Assembly (NCBI GenBank): GCA_036872755.1
Contig: JAVHNS010000005.1
Span: 744,001-808,000 of the forward strand
Source of the DNA: Orbilia blumenaviensis
Taxonomy: Eukaryota > Ascomycota > Orbiliomycetes > Orbiliales > Orbiliaceae
Reading direction: 5' to 3'
DNA length: 64,000 nucleotides
The notes beneath the pieces are model-generated. The model saw only the letters and a program-made list of their open reading frames with translations. It had not been told where the DNA came from and made no database searches. Every line of letters starts with the position of its first letter. Positions within the stretch are counted from its first letter, which is position 1. Below, piece by piece: positions 33,140 to 45,407 of this stretch. Position numbers and translations under genes: made by a program.

Positions 33140-35420
33140 TTCGTTGGATAGTTACAACATATAACCACAGTCCAAAAAATTTGGATATACGTGTACAAGA
33201 AAGCAAAGAGAAAACAAACTTGAAGCCGACATCTCGTCCAAAGGGCCTATTTATATTCATCAGATGTCGGCTGCTACAATTGTAGGTATATCACAAGAGA
33301 TCATGCAGACGGAAGGTGCAGATTTCTAAGTTGATGTGGAAGAAGCTGGTGATTTCGAATGGGCACTCCAGCCTAGAAGTAGCGTAGCATGGCCCTGTCG
33401 CCAATTAATTAGATCACGACCCGCATGAAGACGGGATATATCGACAGAAGCCCACAGCCCCCACCGGTAACACCCAGTAGATTTTGCGAGAGTTTAACCG
33501 GCAGACATTCCTATTCCTTCTTCTTAAGCTTTAAGGACTTAAAAGCTGGATGCATATGCATACACATATAACACATGTTGATACATCTACATACTGATAC
33601 AGAAGGAGAGGGCTCCTTTCGCCGATAGTGATACCAGCCTGACCATGCAGAACATCTGGAAGCTAGCGGCCAGCCTGCATTCGTTTGGAAACAAATTTGC
33701 GAAACCAACATGCTAAGCGTCGACATTTTTACGGTTTCGACCCACTCGTGGGTGTTCTGTGACGGCGGCAGCCAAGCTCGGTAAACCCAGTTCCAGTTGG
33801 ATTCGGAAACCCAAAAATCAGCAAAATCAAACAATTCTTTTCAGCAGGTGCGATTAACCAATATAATTTTACTTCGTGTCGATGTCCACATTTGTTATTA
33901 GGGAACTTTTAGGTCAAGAAACTTTAATATTTTAAGTTAAAATTACTAGAGGTCCTTTAAAGCATTGACTATCTCATTGGAACATATGATATGTACCAGT
34001 GTGTTAACGTTAGTTAGGCGCAGTATGGCTGTAGGCTTGCAATTGTTGCGGCAGAGCTAGCTCTAGTGGGGCGAGACCGACCCGTGCCCATGTGGGTCGC
34101 AATACACCCGCCCACTTTTTCGAAGCTAGGAATCCTACTAGGTAGAACATCCCGTGTGGCATCGTTTGTACTATGCCGTCGCTATCAACATACATTCAAA
34201 AGCGAATTATAGAATAGTAGTATACCACTGGCTTATGGTTATAGGAATTCAGTACGCTTTTTGAGTCACCCCGTGCCTCGAAAACGGCTTAAAGTCCCTT
34301 TAATATGCGTTTATTACCCAAGTAGTACGTATTAGTTAAACTAGCATTGCTGTGCCAATTGGCGACTAAATGTTGGTTAATAGACGCTCAGAAAACACGC
34401 CCTGGATGGTGCGCTGGTGCACCTAGTTGTTTTGAGTTGTTGTGTTTAAAAGAATCCGCACCTGGTTTCAGATGGCGGCCGCCGAAAATCTGTTTTCGCG
34501 GCGCATAATGTGGCTGTAGGTGTAACCAATGACCTGTAACTAGGTACCGGCCGATTACTTCTTCCGGAGCGTCCCTATCGTCCCTTAACCGACCTTCCCG
34601 TTAGAAGATCCTGACCCGCCTAAAAGTCCATTTAATTTAACACTAGGCCGCCCCCAAGAAAACCCAAAACGCCTCAATTTTGAGAGTATGAGAAGTCACT
34701 ATCTACACCAGCAGCATCACAAAACTATAGCATATGGAGCTCCGCTTATGCAACATTGCTCTCTATAAAGAACTGTAGGTTGGATATGTTGGTACTTTTT
34801 ATATAGCATAAAGGTTTTGTAAAAGATAGTAACTTATATTTGAAGCCACTATCTACAAGCAGCTGGCCGATTATCGTTGCCTTATTATTTATGCTAAAAA
34901 ATATATTTATATATGAAGGTAAAGCTTTAAAGTGTTGTATGAAGGAATAGGTTTTATTAGCAACATTTATATCTGCAGGTTTGCGAGCGGTGTCCCTATA
35001 AAAGAGGTACACTCTCAAGCGCTCGTTATATGTATCAGTCTAGGGCTACAGATATGACCACAGCTATAGGGAAAACAACGGTATGCCCAACAGCTCAGTG
35101 CTAGTGGAACATGATAGTTGTGATTCACCTACACACTGGATATTTTATCGTCGTCTTGCGTTAATTCTTCGGGCAATTTCTAACCTGTGAATCCGTTGCT
35201 TGGATGCTATTCAAATATACTCATGCGCGTATATACGTATGCCACAGAAGGGTCTGAGAATCCTATTTCATGGCCCCGATACCGCGTCAGGCAACCGCTG
35301 GGCTCAGTTGCTACCACCCATAGCCTCCTATTGACAGCGACCTCATACCAAGCAGGACGTCATCTGAAAAATCTTCATTTTCTTAGCATTTGTACGCCAG
35401 CTTCTGGCTCAAAGATTTGA
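33140..35420. other. gene-free stretch, about 2.3 kb
   Basis: No credible gene. The part at 34700-35030 is markedly A/T-rich and holds a 90-codon minus-strand frame (34746-35018) containing LLVDSGF, faintly like the DSG motif of retroelement aspartic proteases; the evidence is too weak to call a mobile element. Confidence 0.4.
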
Positions 35421-36362
35421 CTAAACGCAAAGTGGCTTACCGGAAGATATGTCTCGTCCAGCTCTAGCTCTTCCCTCTACTTGACGATATGGAGTGCTGA
35501 TGTGATGTGCCGTTAGTGCGCTGGAATCGTGTGCCAAACTCCATGAATACAATGGATTCAGCATATTAGGGTCGAAAATCTCAACAATACGATCTTCAGG
35601 GATCTGGCGGAAAAAGAGGTACTCGTCCGATTGTGTTACTTGTAAAGGACAATCGTCTGGTATTCCGACTCCTGAGCGATCTATGACTGTTTCCATATGG
35701 TATATTGTGTCCGTTATGTGTGGCCTGATTGTCATTATAAAATACCACCCATGCGGGTGCTTTTGCTGCCAATTTCTACCCCACGCGAAAGCATGTGATC
35801 TGTCTGAAAACGTGGAGATAAATCTGCTGGGGGCTCTTGAACGCCAATTGAGATGGTTATGAAATTCACTAAGTCTGACTGGACCTGACAAGTATTGATT
35901 GCTTGCGAGAAACCCTCCTTCTTCGGAATACTGTGTAACGGACTCAGAATAATGAATTCTGTATAATCTTCCGGGGAAGATTTTCTCTGGGAGGATTGGA
36001 GTTTCATATGCCCTGCGAGCGTTGCCGCTATTGAAGATGTAGTTATAATTGTAGTAGGAGATGTAGTCGCTGTAATCGTCATAATCGTCGTCGTCATCGT
36101 CATCGTCATCGTCATCATCGTCGTCGTCGTCGTCGTCATCGTCGTCGTTAGTGTCGTTGTTATATTCATCATAATACTCTTCAGTATCGTATGTATAATT
36201 ACCGTCGTACTCTTCGGTGACATCGTAGCTGTCATCTTCATAGTTTTCACCCTCATAATTGTCATCGTAGTCTTCGGTGTCGTCATTATAGCCGTCTAGG
36301 TTATTGTATGAGACCGGGTAGATGCTATGTGAATTCAGGAGCTGAGACCATGTCGACATCAT
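35421..36362 (-). CDS. DUF7587-like protein with acidic, poly-Asp N-terminal half
   Basis: An open frame of 313 codons. Residues about 25-110 are made almost only of Asp, Tyr, Asn and Glu, including 21 consecutive Asp encoded at 36084-36146. The second half (about 125-280) reads LYRIHYSESVTQ, GGFLASNQYL, FHNHLNWRSRAPSRFISTFSDRSHAFAWG, HGWYFIMTI and EYLFFRQIPEDRIVE, which follows the pattern I remember for fungal DUF7587. No signal peptide. Function unknown. The 3' end is uncertain: a GTAAGC donor sits in the last codons (about 35440), so a further exon to the left is possible. The start is the first of two adjacent ATG codons. Confidence 0.6.
   Translation of the reverse strand: MMSTWSQLLNSHSIYPVSYNNLDGYNDDTEDYDDNYEGENYEDDSYDVTEEYDGNYTYDTEEYYDEYNNDTNDDDDDDDDDDDDDDDDDDDDDYDDYSDYISYYNYNYIFNSGNARRAYETPILPEKIFPGRLYRIHYSESVTQYSEEGGFLASNQYLSGPVRLSEFHNHLNWRSRAPSRFISTFSDRSHAFAWGRNWQQKHPHGWYFIMTIRPHITDTIYHMETVIDRSGVGIPDDCPLQVTQSDEYLFFRQIPEDRIVEIFDPNMLNPLYSWSLAHDSSALTAHHISTPYRQVEGRARAGRDISSGKPLCV
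36084..36146 (-). repeat. GAC/GAT trinucleotide repeat (21 Asp codons)
   Basis: An uninterrupted run of GAC and GAT codons inside the DUF7587-like gene. Mixed codons suggest an older repeat or selection for the acidic tract; length may vary between strains. Confidence 0.95.
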
Positions 36363-38538
36363 CGTGATATCACGATTCTGATTCGTCGTCGTATAAAAAT
36401 TCGAAGAAACAATTATATTTCTAGTTATATGATTTTAACAAGGGAATGTACTAAGTTTTTTCTATAAAGGAAAAAAAGATCTAGGACCTTTGTAACAATC
36501 GGGGAGTATTTTATAATTTTGCTTCAACGGGTCTATGAGCGCTTCCTTGTGCAACTGCGGGGCTTGAGATCTAATGATTCGTTGTCACTCATCCCGTTCT
36601 GCCATCCGCAGCGTATCAATGGGTAGTATTAATTCAGCTATGAAATGCGAGAAATCAAGGATGCTTCACCAAGTTCGCTGGCATGCTGTGCCGTAAGGTC
36701 ACTGCACACCAATCAGAATTACTGCCCTAAAAGTCGGCTGACCACACATTGACACCAGCGGCTAATCACAGCCGATCCATCTATCCCAAATAGGATATAT
36801 ATGAGTTCAAAAAGGTTAAGTAATAGTTTGTGGTCTGCAGGGCTCTTTTTGTGGATTCTCTGCAACATTTCACTTGAAAACGATATCATATATTATCTGA
36901 GCTCAAGAATCAGAAACAGGTGACAAATCGCATAACATCATTTTCGTAGGCCACATCGTATTTGCAACTGGGTCTACCAAGTACCAAGACCCTGCCTTTT
37001 GAATACAGAGTACAATATTAGGAACACTATATTCTTAAGGCCTTCTGATCAATTTTTGTCTTAATCTACCAAGCAAAACTATTTAATTAAGTGTATGCGG
37101 TCATATATGTTCGGTTTTTGTTTAGGTGAAGCAACTCAATCAAGAACATATTCTAGTTCCCGCAATCCATACACGGCTCTGGAGGTGTAAGTTCGGGAAA
37201 CATCAACTGTGGGGCTGCAAGTGCAGCAAGCACTGCAGTCCGCTTTCAGCCAAGGCCAGCGATAAGAGATTACTGGATTGACTTTTCTCTGATTGCAACG
37301 GCGGTAGGTATCCTTATTTTCTGTAAGTTGTAAATCTCAGTGAGCGAATCAGTCATTCCCGACCCCTCGTTCAGATTGCTCGACTAGCTAATGCAATATT
37401 TGAGTTGTTTCGATCACATGACAGACACCTTCTTCGGGGGTCTTGACCGGAATATGAATACTGGCCTCTTCACAGCGCTGGGGCAATGCAAGGGATAAGA
37501 AGTTCTAATGGTCCGTGGACAAAACATCACAGATCTATGTCCGTATTTCTGAACCATGGCAGATCGGATAACAATATACCATAATTATTAGAAGATTCCT
37601 CATTCACGCCCCTCTGCGTGCATATAAACGAACCATTTTAAAGGAAAACATCCTAACATACACTATAAGTGAATATCTCATTCCTCGTGAAGGCTGGTTT
37701 ACGAGGCAAACTTTATTCAGCTTTGATATATAGGTATATGCGTAAATGAAAGGTTATCATTACAGCAGAACCTGAGCAGCATGTGTCCACCAGAATATAA
37801 AAATATATGACGTTTTCAGTGACACAGCTTTGTCGTTCGGTCTACATGCTCGGAAAGAAAGAATGAATGTAAAGGTAGGATCCTATTTCACAATCATTTA
37901 ATACTTTATTTAGACTTAATTATAAGCGTAGAATGGGTTTTTTTGGTCGTCCGTTTTCCACATGTTAACTAGACGTTGGCTGTTGGTTATTAGCACAAAC
38001 AAGGGCTCACAATTGTGCAGGGGAGCCGTCGCAGGCAGGAAATTTTAGCACCGACTGCTAAGCGTGTTCAATGTTGACTAAAGCGCCATGGTCATGGCCA
38101 CGCCGCGGCTATTCAATGAACTGCGATAAAGTCAGCCCGCGTAGCTAGTAGCAGCCGGTAACAGTTAATAACAGGTACCCAAGAAGATAAAACCAAGCCA
38201 TTGAAAAACCAGAACGCGAATCATCGACGTCGCAGGCTTACAATATGATGACGACTAGAGTGGTGAAGCCTAGTTTGAGGTCGTGTCGTCAGCTCCCGTT
38301 ACGCCTAATCCCAGTAACGCAGAGTTGAATCCTGCCAACCCAGCCCAAATTGCATACACTACTTAACTGGCCTAGGTACCAACTGTAAAGAAGCACCTGA
38401 GCAGACAGCAAAGGTAAACGCGAAAGTTCCAAACAAACGGCCAGCGGATAAAAATCCAGATCGATTGAGGTTATCGATCCAATCTAATAACGATCCAGTC
38501 TATTTGGCATGGTTATGTAATTGCAGGAGGCATTCGAA
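36363..38538. other. gene-free stretch, about 2.2 kb
   Basis: Stops are frequent in all frames and no frame exceeds about 60 codons. No RNA gene, terminal repeat or transposon motif is seen. Confidence 0.5.
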
Positions 38539-40333
38539 ATGGACAAATTGGATTCCCTCACCCTTGAAGATGCACCACGCGCAATCTCAAACCTTCCTAT
38601 CGAAATCCTCAGAGGGATCATCGACCAAGTCGTATTATCCACCGGTTTCTATGCCGCACTCGAACTCCGACTTGTTAACAGTAAGTCTAGAATCAATACC
38701 CGAACCCATTGCAAATGGTCTACAATCGCAAGCCACACGTGTGTAGGCCCCTCATTAATACCACACAACACAAAAATCGTAGTTTTGGCCGCACATGAGC
38801 ATTGGATGGCGATTACTAACACATCAGCTAGAACTATTTGATATCATAACTCTCGATTCTGTCCTTGACACCGATCGGAACTCTCACCCAGATATTGGTT
38901 ACCTAGACGTCACACCCGACCTTGCATACACCGCTCTTCGTCGTCGTGTTGTCGACACCACCACTCGTTCTCCCTTGCTTGTCTCCAAAATTCGTACCTT
39001 AACCGCGAAAATAAATACATATGAACCATCCCTCCCTATCGATGGAATCCAAGCAGCCCTTTGCTGGGCATCTATACTCGAATGTGGCGCCACGGCCATA
39101 TTCAATTTTCGAAAAGGAGACTCTTACGCTAGCATTAACGAAAAGCATGACAAACTCAACCGAGAATTGAAGAAATCGAGCGATGAAGACGACCAGCGGC
39201 TGGATTGGTACCTTTGCCTGATTTATACATATAAGCATGACTTCGATAACCTGAAAAGGGTCTACAAAAGGGCTGGGGAAAAAGGAAAAACGGTAGATAT
39301 CGATTACGAAAGCCCAGTCTTTGGCACAATTCCTATCATCGCTGCAAGATATGCGACTGAGGAAATGGCGATATGGGCATACGATTCCAGTAAAATATGC
39401 AAACCGAAAGGGCCTTTAAGACAGGAATTTCTACAGTACACGGCATCATTCGGTAGAATCGGGGTTATGAAACATCTAGTTGATGAAGAAGGAGATCGGG
39501 AGGAGAAGTACTCTGCGTTTACGGAGTGCCCAAGATGGGCTGCGACAGCTGGCCAAATGAATCTCCTGCAATGGTTATTGACAGACGGGTGGGTTGTCTT
39601 TGAAGATGTTTCGAAGGAAGCGAAATACATCTTCCTCAAAGCCTGTGCGCACGGAGATCTCGAGATCGCAAAGTGGTTGGTTAAGGAGGAGGGGTTCGAG
39701 CCGGAACCAGGCGAGAAAACAAAGGCGCTAAGGTACGGGAGGCCACTATGTCTCGCAACCCAAAGTGGCAATGTAGAATTGGTGTCCTGGCTGCTAGGGG
39801 TTAATGGAATGGGAAGTAAAGATGAAATGCTTTTGTCTTTCAAGTGGGCCATGAGATATGCCGGGCTAGATATGGTCCAATTATATTTCGAAAGAGGCCT
39901 TCCTATTGATGTCACTGCAGATAACTGGATTGGCGGGACAGTCATAAAAGCAGCAATCGATGCGGGGAGAAAAGGGAGGCAGGAACATCTTAGATGGGTG
40001 ATGGAAAATGGTGTAGTGTTTAAAGGAGGGGACGAGCATGTTGTTGTATATAAAACTGCCGAAGGAGGAAGCCTTCAGTGCCTAAAAGTACTGCGAGACC
40101 TGCTGGACCGGTATGAGGTCATTGCGTTAGAGGAAATACAGTATGCATGGGATAAAAAAGACCGACGGGCGGTTGAGACTCTTCTGAACGACGGAATCGC
40201 AAAGCCAGAGGGATTTGATCAAAGCGCTTTAAACAGTTGGGAGTACGAAACCCGGATTGTATCGACATTCAACTGTTCACGCAAGTCGTGGGGCTATTGG
40301 CCACATCGTTGGAACTATTCCACACGTTTTTAA
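38539..40333 (+). CDS. F-box-like / ankyrin-repeat protein
   Basis: Exons 38539-38680 and 38832-40333 give 547 residues. The intron (151 nt) ends at GCTAG after a CTAAC branch site, joining ELRLVN to KLFDIITL. The N-terminus is F-box-like: ISNLPIEILRGIIDQVV (about 17-33), then LELRLVNKLFD. The middle and end hold divergent ankyrin repeats: FGTIPIIAARYATEEMAIWAYD, QEFLQYTASFGRIGVMKHLV, PRWAATAGQMNLLQWLLTDG, FLKACAHGDLEIAKWLVKE, LCLATQSGNVELVSWLLG and others. Such proteins may deliver substrates to SCF ubiquitin ligases; this is inferred. There is no signal peptide or membrane segment. The ATG at 38539 lies just before the F-box-like helix and begins the only consistent frame. Confidence 0.78.
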
Positions 40334-40563
40334 ATTAGAATTTCCAAGTATACATAGATATAAATACGGGAAATGGGAAAGCCTATGTACTTGAAATGGA
40401 TGTTTATTTCTACAATCCTGAGGTTTATGATAAATTACACAAAATCAAACCTCCTATGCCATTTTCTCTTTCTACTTAATATATCTCTAAAGGTATACAT
40501 TTTATACCAATACCCCCGTAAATTAATATGTGAGGCTATTGATACTATAATGCGGGCCAAAAC

Positions 40564-43178
40564 TTAGTAACTGTCGCTATCGCTACTATCGTAGATGTTC
40601 TGCACTATGACACGGGAACCTCCAAGATTATACTGATGGACACGACGGCCATGGCTTAGGCGATGGCTACCTTCATGACCACTACTCCTATGACGTTCTT
40701 GGCGATGGTGATGATGGCCATGAGAATGATGGCCATGGCAGTGGTGATGATGATGCCGGTTTGGGTGGCTGTGATGGCGTAAGTGGCCATGGCTATGACG
40801 GTCGTGATGACTGGTCCTTTCAACGTCGTGATGACTTCGGCAGCGTGAAGAAGAATGGTGTCTACAAGATCTTGAGTGGACCCCTGCATCTGAGTTCGAA
40901 TTCGAATTCGAATCTTCATCATCCTCCCCATTTTCTTCATTTACTTCGTCTTCATCTTCCTCATCGTCTTCCTCTTCACTATCATCATCATCATCATCTC
41001 TTCCAGTCTCTTCAACATCCTGAAATCTCACTTTACGAGTTTTCCCAGCACGCTTTTTTGCAGAGGTACCTTTGGCGTCAGCTTTAGGAGTAGCGCGTTC
41101 AGCACGCTCTCCCCTTTGCAAGATTCGGTTTCCAGTATCCCGACTATTACCAGCCCCTCTTCCTCTTCCATCATCTCCCCCGGCGCCTGCTCTTGTCCCG
41201 CTTCTGCCATTTCCTCCATTACCCGCACCTCTATTTCCACTCCTAGCGTTGCCACCATTCCCGGTTCCTCTATTTCCACTTCCAGTATTCCCGCTCCCGG
41301 TGTTCCCACCACTAATTCCACCACCCCAGCTGCCTCCTGTGTCGGTTGCATCACCAGTAGCTTCCCATCCAGAAGCAACTGCGCCTTGGCTAGCCGTATT
41401 ACCGAGACCCCAATCATTGTTAGGGTCCGGCTGCCCATCATCTGCCCCATCTCCACCCCCAACATGACGTCTGACGGTGGCATGGCCTGAGCCGGTGGAG
41501 GGTCTATTATATCTGTCCTCATCTGTCGCCCCCCTACGAGGAGTTTCACTCGTGGTAGTATTGGTACCCGAATAACTGTTATCGTTGCTACTTGATCCAA
41601 CGTTGCTAGTGTTGGCCTGCTGGAATGCATTAGCCATCTCGCGACCCATTAACCCAGCGATTTGATCCGCAATATTCGCCGGCAGAAGGTCAGCTTGTCC
41701 TAACCATGCGAACCCAACCGCTCCAACCATGGCGAGGGCTCCGGGTGGCCCGCCATTTTGTTCACGCCCCCCTGGGCTCTGGGGGCGGCCGTGATGGTGG
41801 TGATGTCGATGGCGGTGTCGGTGTCGAGCGCAGTGTTCACAGTGTCGATGGCAATGATAGCCACGACGGCCACTTTGGCTACGACCACTTTGGCTATGAC
41901 TACTATCCCTCCCATGGATAGGGCTGCTGGCCCCGTCGCTATTCCGGCTATCACTCTCCCAGCTTGGAGTAGGGGGACTTGAAGACTCTCCTCTGCCGTC
42001 ATTTCCCCACCCACTGTTGTCTGTCAATATCTCGCTAAAACCATCCCAGGGCAACCTCTCATCATCATCCATGAAACCTAGTTCATCATCACCGCACTCA
42101 CAAGTTCCATAATCGGCACCACAGGTATAGCAAAACTCATGACCGCATACGCAACTATAAACAGCAACCTCTCTATGTTAGTTTCTTCAAATTACCAATC
42201 GCCCAATTTTTGTAGTTAGATAAAAAAAACTCACGTCATGTGGTGGCAGCCATCTACCCGCTCTATGGCTCTGCCACATCTGGAGCAATTTTGCCATCCA
42301 TTCTCCCTCACGAGATCTCTGAGCCGCTGCATGTCCCTGGTTCGCACACAGGGGCCGCGGTGCCGCAATTCGCGACATTGAGGGCAGGTATTTAAACCGC
42401 AAGCCCCGCATCTGGCTGTTCCATCCCGGGGATCCGAATTTGCATCATCAGGAATGAATCGAAAGCACCTGGTGTTCGCGCAGTATAGTCTGCGTTCACT
42501 TGAAAACTCACGCCCAGCATCCAGGTATCGCTGAAGATCATCATCCGGAAGAACAAGTGAGAGGAGTCGGAAAGTAACTGTCAGCCCACAGCACTGAGTG
42601 GGATAGGATGCTTCGTTTCTTGCAGCCAGAGCAGCCATGCGTTGGAGGCATTCATTACAGTAGATATGTCCGCAAGGAAGCTCGGCAAGGGAATGACTGG
42701 TCCGAATCTCATATGCTCGAAGATCACAGCCTTCACAAGACCAAGTTCGGAGGATACTACGAAGGTCTTCTACATCCCTCGCGCTGGCTACTGTGCTGCG
42801 GCGGGGATATATGAAGGATACTGCTCCCTCCGTTCTGCTTTCAGGCATTGGTTGGGATTGAACCGGCTGGGCGCCACTTGGGCCTGCCACTGGCAAGGCC
42901 GCATCAGTGTCATCAAGCTCATTAGTCAGGCCATTGCCTTCCTCAGCCCCGGTTCCCCGAGGGCATGAATTGACCGCTATCATCTCGTGGATGCTCTGTC
43001 TATAAGCGTCAAGAGCGGCCCGTCGATCTCGATCGAGGGCATTGGCTCCTGTAGCTCGGTTTGGAGCGAGACTTGCATCGAGATCTTGCAGCTGAAGCGT
43101 CAGAGCTGTCATCAGATCATCCGACACAACGGGTGGGACACGACGTGAAAGCCCGGTATCAGTAGAACGAGTTGCCAT
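40564..43178 (-). CDS. RBR-type E3 ubiquitin ligase with long Gly-, acidic- and His-rich tail
   Basis: Exons 43178-42235 and 42154-40564 give 844 residues; the 80-nt intron splits the codon after HHM, at the same place and phase as in the RBR gene at 27450. RING1 is at about 148-197 (CEGC, CGHIYCNEC, CC), IBR at about 233-277 (YCANTRC, CGACG, CPQC, HRGPC) and RING2 at about 298-335 (CSRCGRAI, DGCHHMTCVC, FCYTC), with catalytic Cys311. The N-terminal motif DDLMTALTLQL (20-30) matches the first RBR protein. After about residue 345 the protein is low-complexity: a His/Cys/Arg patch (about 413-440), Gly/Asn/Ser repeats (about 580-660), an Asp/Glu block, and a His-rich segment (about 750-820). These could bind metal; that is an inference. 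Substrate unknown. Confidence 0.85.
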
Positions 43179-45289
43179 TGTGACTTGACTATACTATGTT
43201 GTCAGCAGAGGTGATAGAAAGGCGGACTCTAACCAAACTTCTTACCTTAGAAATGGAAACGCCCTTTATACCCTCTCCTTGATAGCAGGGAATACTTAGA
43301 TTGATCGAAATAAAGCTCTGACCGTTTTGAAGAAACGCGATTGCCTCGGGGGGCCTAACAAATCCGAAGAAGAGGAAGATATGAGATCAAATGATAAGAT
43401 GAGAGTCGAACAAATTGCCTCGAAGTTCCTAACTTTGTTTCTGGATAATCGTTCTTTGGGAGGAAGATGGAAAGGAGCTCGAAAGGATGGGAAAAGCGAG
43501 TATGAACTACCCATCGCCCCTTCCGGCGAGGGAAAGTGAGAAAATGGTTTGCCATTGCCCTATTTATCGTGAGGGAATGATAGGGAATGTATGCACGAGA
43601 TTTCCCAATAAAGCGTGGTTCAAAGGGAGGAAAGGAAATGCCGTGGTTGAGGAGCGTGACATGAATCGCCCACATGCGTTCTGACTATCGAGCTCTGGTG
43701 TTATTAGTAATTTAATTGTTGCATAATTGCCCAACCGATTGATCCTACCTCCAAATCACCGATTCGCCGAGAATGGATATAGCGATATCCAGAGGTGATA
43801 TGTAAGTACGAGAAAGAGTAACGGCCGCAATAGGCTGAAGTCACCGCTATGCCAGACCATCCCGTAATTAAAAACTGGACATTTTTCTCACTCGTATGTT
43901 GCATTTTGCGATGACTTGTGTTGCGTTACACAAGATCTGGAATTCAGAATCCCGGCTTGTGGGAATGTAGGACAAACCTATGTACAGTAGCCAGTTTAAC
44001 AAGACAGATGTTCACGTTGCATGTTCTTTAGGCCCAGCTAACCCATCCAAAAGATAAAATCAAGGATATTCCTTGCTCTAGAAAAAAGGCGTTTCGTTTG
44101 ACAAAGTACTCTACTAAACAGAAACAAGGGCGTTGAACGTATCCAAAGCCTTTTAATTTTAAGGAGTTGATGATGAGCAGATGACTTAACCCAAGTACTC
44201 TACCTTCATCATTCCGTAGCTAGACTAGGCCGCGCTGATGTCGTCTCTCGAGATCTTGCTTCCCTTCTTTTCCTTCCACCATCCATCAGCCTCAACAACG
44301 CATATATGCAAAGTGGAGAATTTGAATTTGGTATGAGACAATACATATACTAGTTAAATAGTTGTACCAGCGAGACCAGTCTTACTCTTATCTAGTTGAA
44401 TCTAGCTCACAGGAAGAAACATAATTATTCAGAAGTCATAATCAATGAGATCTAACAAGCCAACACCCAGCCAATAGTTTAAGCCATCCCGGCTTATCGC
44501 ACACGATGGCCGATATCTAGCATAATTTCCAATGTCGAAGAGTCACCAACAAGCCACTCTCCAGTTGACCAGAAGAAACATAAGCCAAACACTAATTTTA
44601 TCTACACTGAACTAGATTTCCACCTTAACGCTTCAACACAAGAAGGTCTACCGAGAGTACGTCATACCATGAATGGGATACGAGCGGCGCTTGGTGTGTT
44701 GTTTTTGTTGTAATATTTTCCAGTCTTACAATTGCACAAGGATCGGTAAACCGGCTCAAGGGACTCGCCTCGCGGCCTCGGGTTGCAGTTGGAGTAGTAC
44801 CACAAGGCTCTCAACAGCGACATCGATGCTCTGGCGTCATTTTGATATTCTCGCAGTTTCGCAGTATCCTGAGGCATTCAAGATTCAGTCTAAAGGGTCC
44901 CCTTTCCCCAACCCGCCAGAAGAGTCAAGACTAGAATGTCGATACTACCTATCAAAAAGATAAAAGAATAAGTGCAGAAATGATAAAATAATAAATATGA
45001 ATGACCTCAATGCAATTTTCCATTCTACATCTTGACTTCTGCCAAAGGCATCTCTCATCGCAAAGGCTATTCCCAGCGGTGTCATAGATTCAACTACACC
45101 CTGAAGGACCAACCAGGTTCTATATTGTGTTGAACACAGGCACCCGCCAAATAGCTATATGTGCCCAGATCTTGAACTGGCCTCACCTCAGCACAATACG
45201 ACTGCTTATCGACATGTCTTCTAATTCAACCATCCAGCATCTTTCGTCGTTCATTGCTCAACGATTACCATGATTCCGCTCATCCACTC
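43179..45289. other. intergenic, divergent RBR gene and DnaJ gene
   Basis: About 2.1 kb without a credible gene. Open frames at 43296-43684 overlap on both strands and show no domain. The right end leads into the regulatory region of the DnaJ gene. Confidence 0.45.
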
Positions 45290-45313
45290 AGCCGGTTCCA
45301 TTTGGAACCGGCT
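45290..45313. promoter_or_regulatory. 24-bp perfect palindrome upstream of the DnaJ gene
   Basis: AGCCGGTTCCA and its exact reverse complement are separated by two bases. The inner part has TTCC and GGAA half-sites. Such a dyad could bind a dimeric regulator; no named factor can be assigned with confidence. Confidence 0.5.
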
Positions 45314-45350
45314 GCTTCGGGGATGGCCCCAACAAGGCTTTATATACACC

Positions 45351-45358
45351 TGACGTCA
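45351..45358. promoter_or_regulatory. CRE/ATF-type site (TGACGTCA)
   Basis: A perfect TGACGTCA palindrome, the consensus for bZIP factors of the ATF/CREB type (Atf1, involved in fungal stress responses). It lies between the 24-bp palindrome and the heat-shock element, about 440 bases upstream of the DnaJ start. Confidence 0.55.
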
Positions 45359-45389
45359 GAGATGTGTTGACCATGTGGTTATCGCCATC

Positions 45390-45407
45390 GAAGGTTCCCG
45401 AAGCTTC
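45390..45407. promoter_or_regulatory. heat-shock element, four contiguous nGAAn units
   Basis: GAAGGTTCCCGAAGCTTC contains GAA, TTC, GAA and TTC in exact alternating 5-bp spacing, a perfect binding site for trimeric Hsf1. It lies about 390 bases upstream of the DnaJ start, so heat-shock control of that gene is very likely. Confidence 0.8.

Noticed and set aside
35735..36286. 183-codon Thr/Met-rich minus-strand frame
   Set aside because: A shifted frame of the Asp-rich repeat (GAC/GAT read as ACG/ATG); the other frame carries the DUF7587-like domain.
41028..41630. 200-codon minus frame and two plus-strand frames of about 125 codons
   Set aside because: All lie over the Gly/Asn-rich repeats of the second RBR gene and are by-products of its composition.
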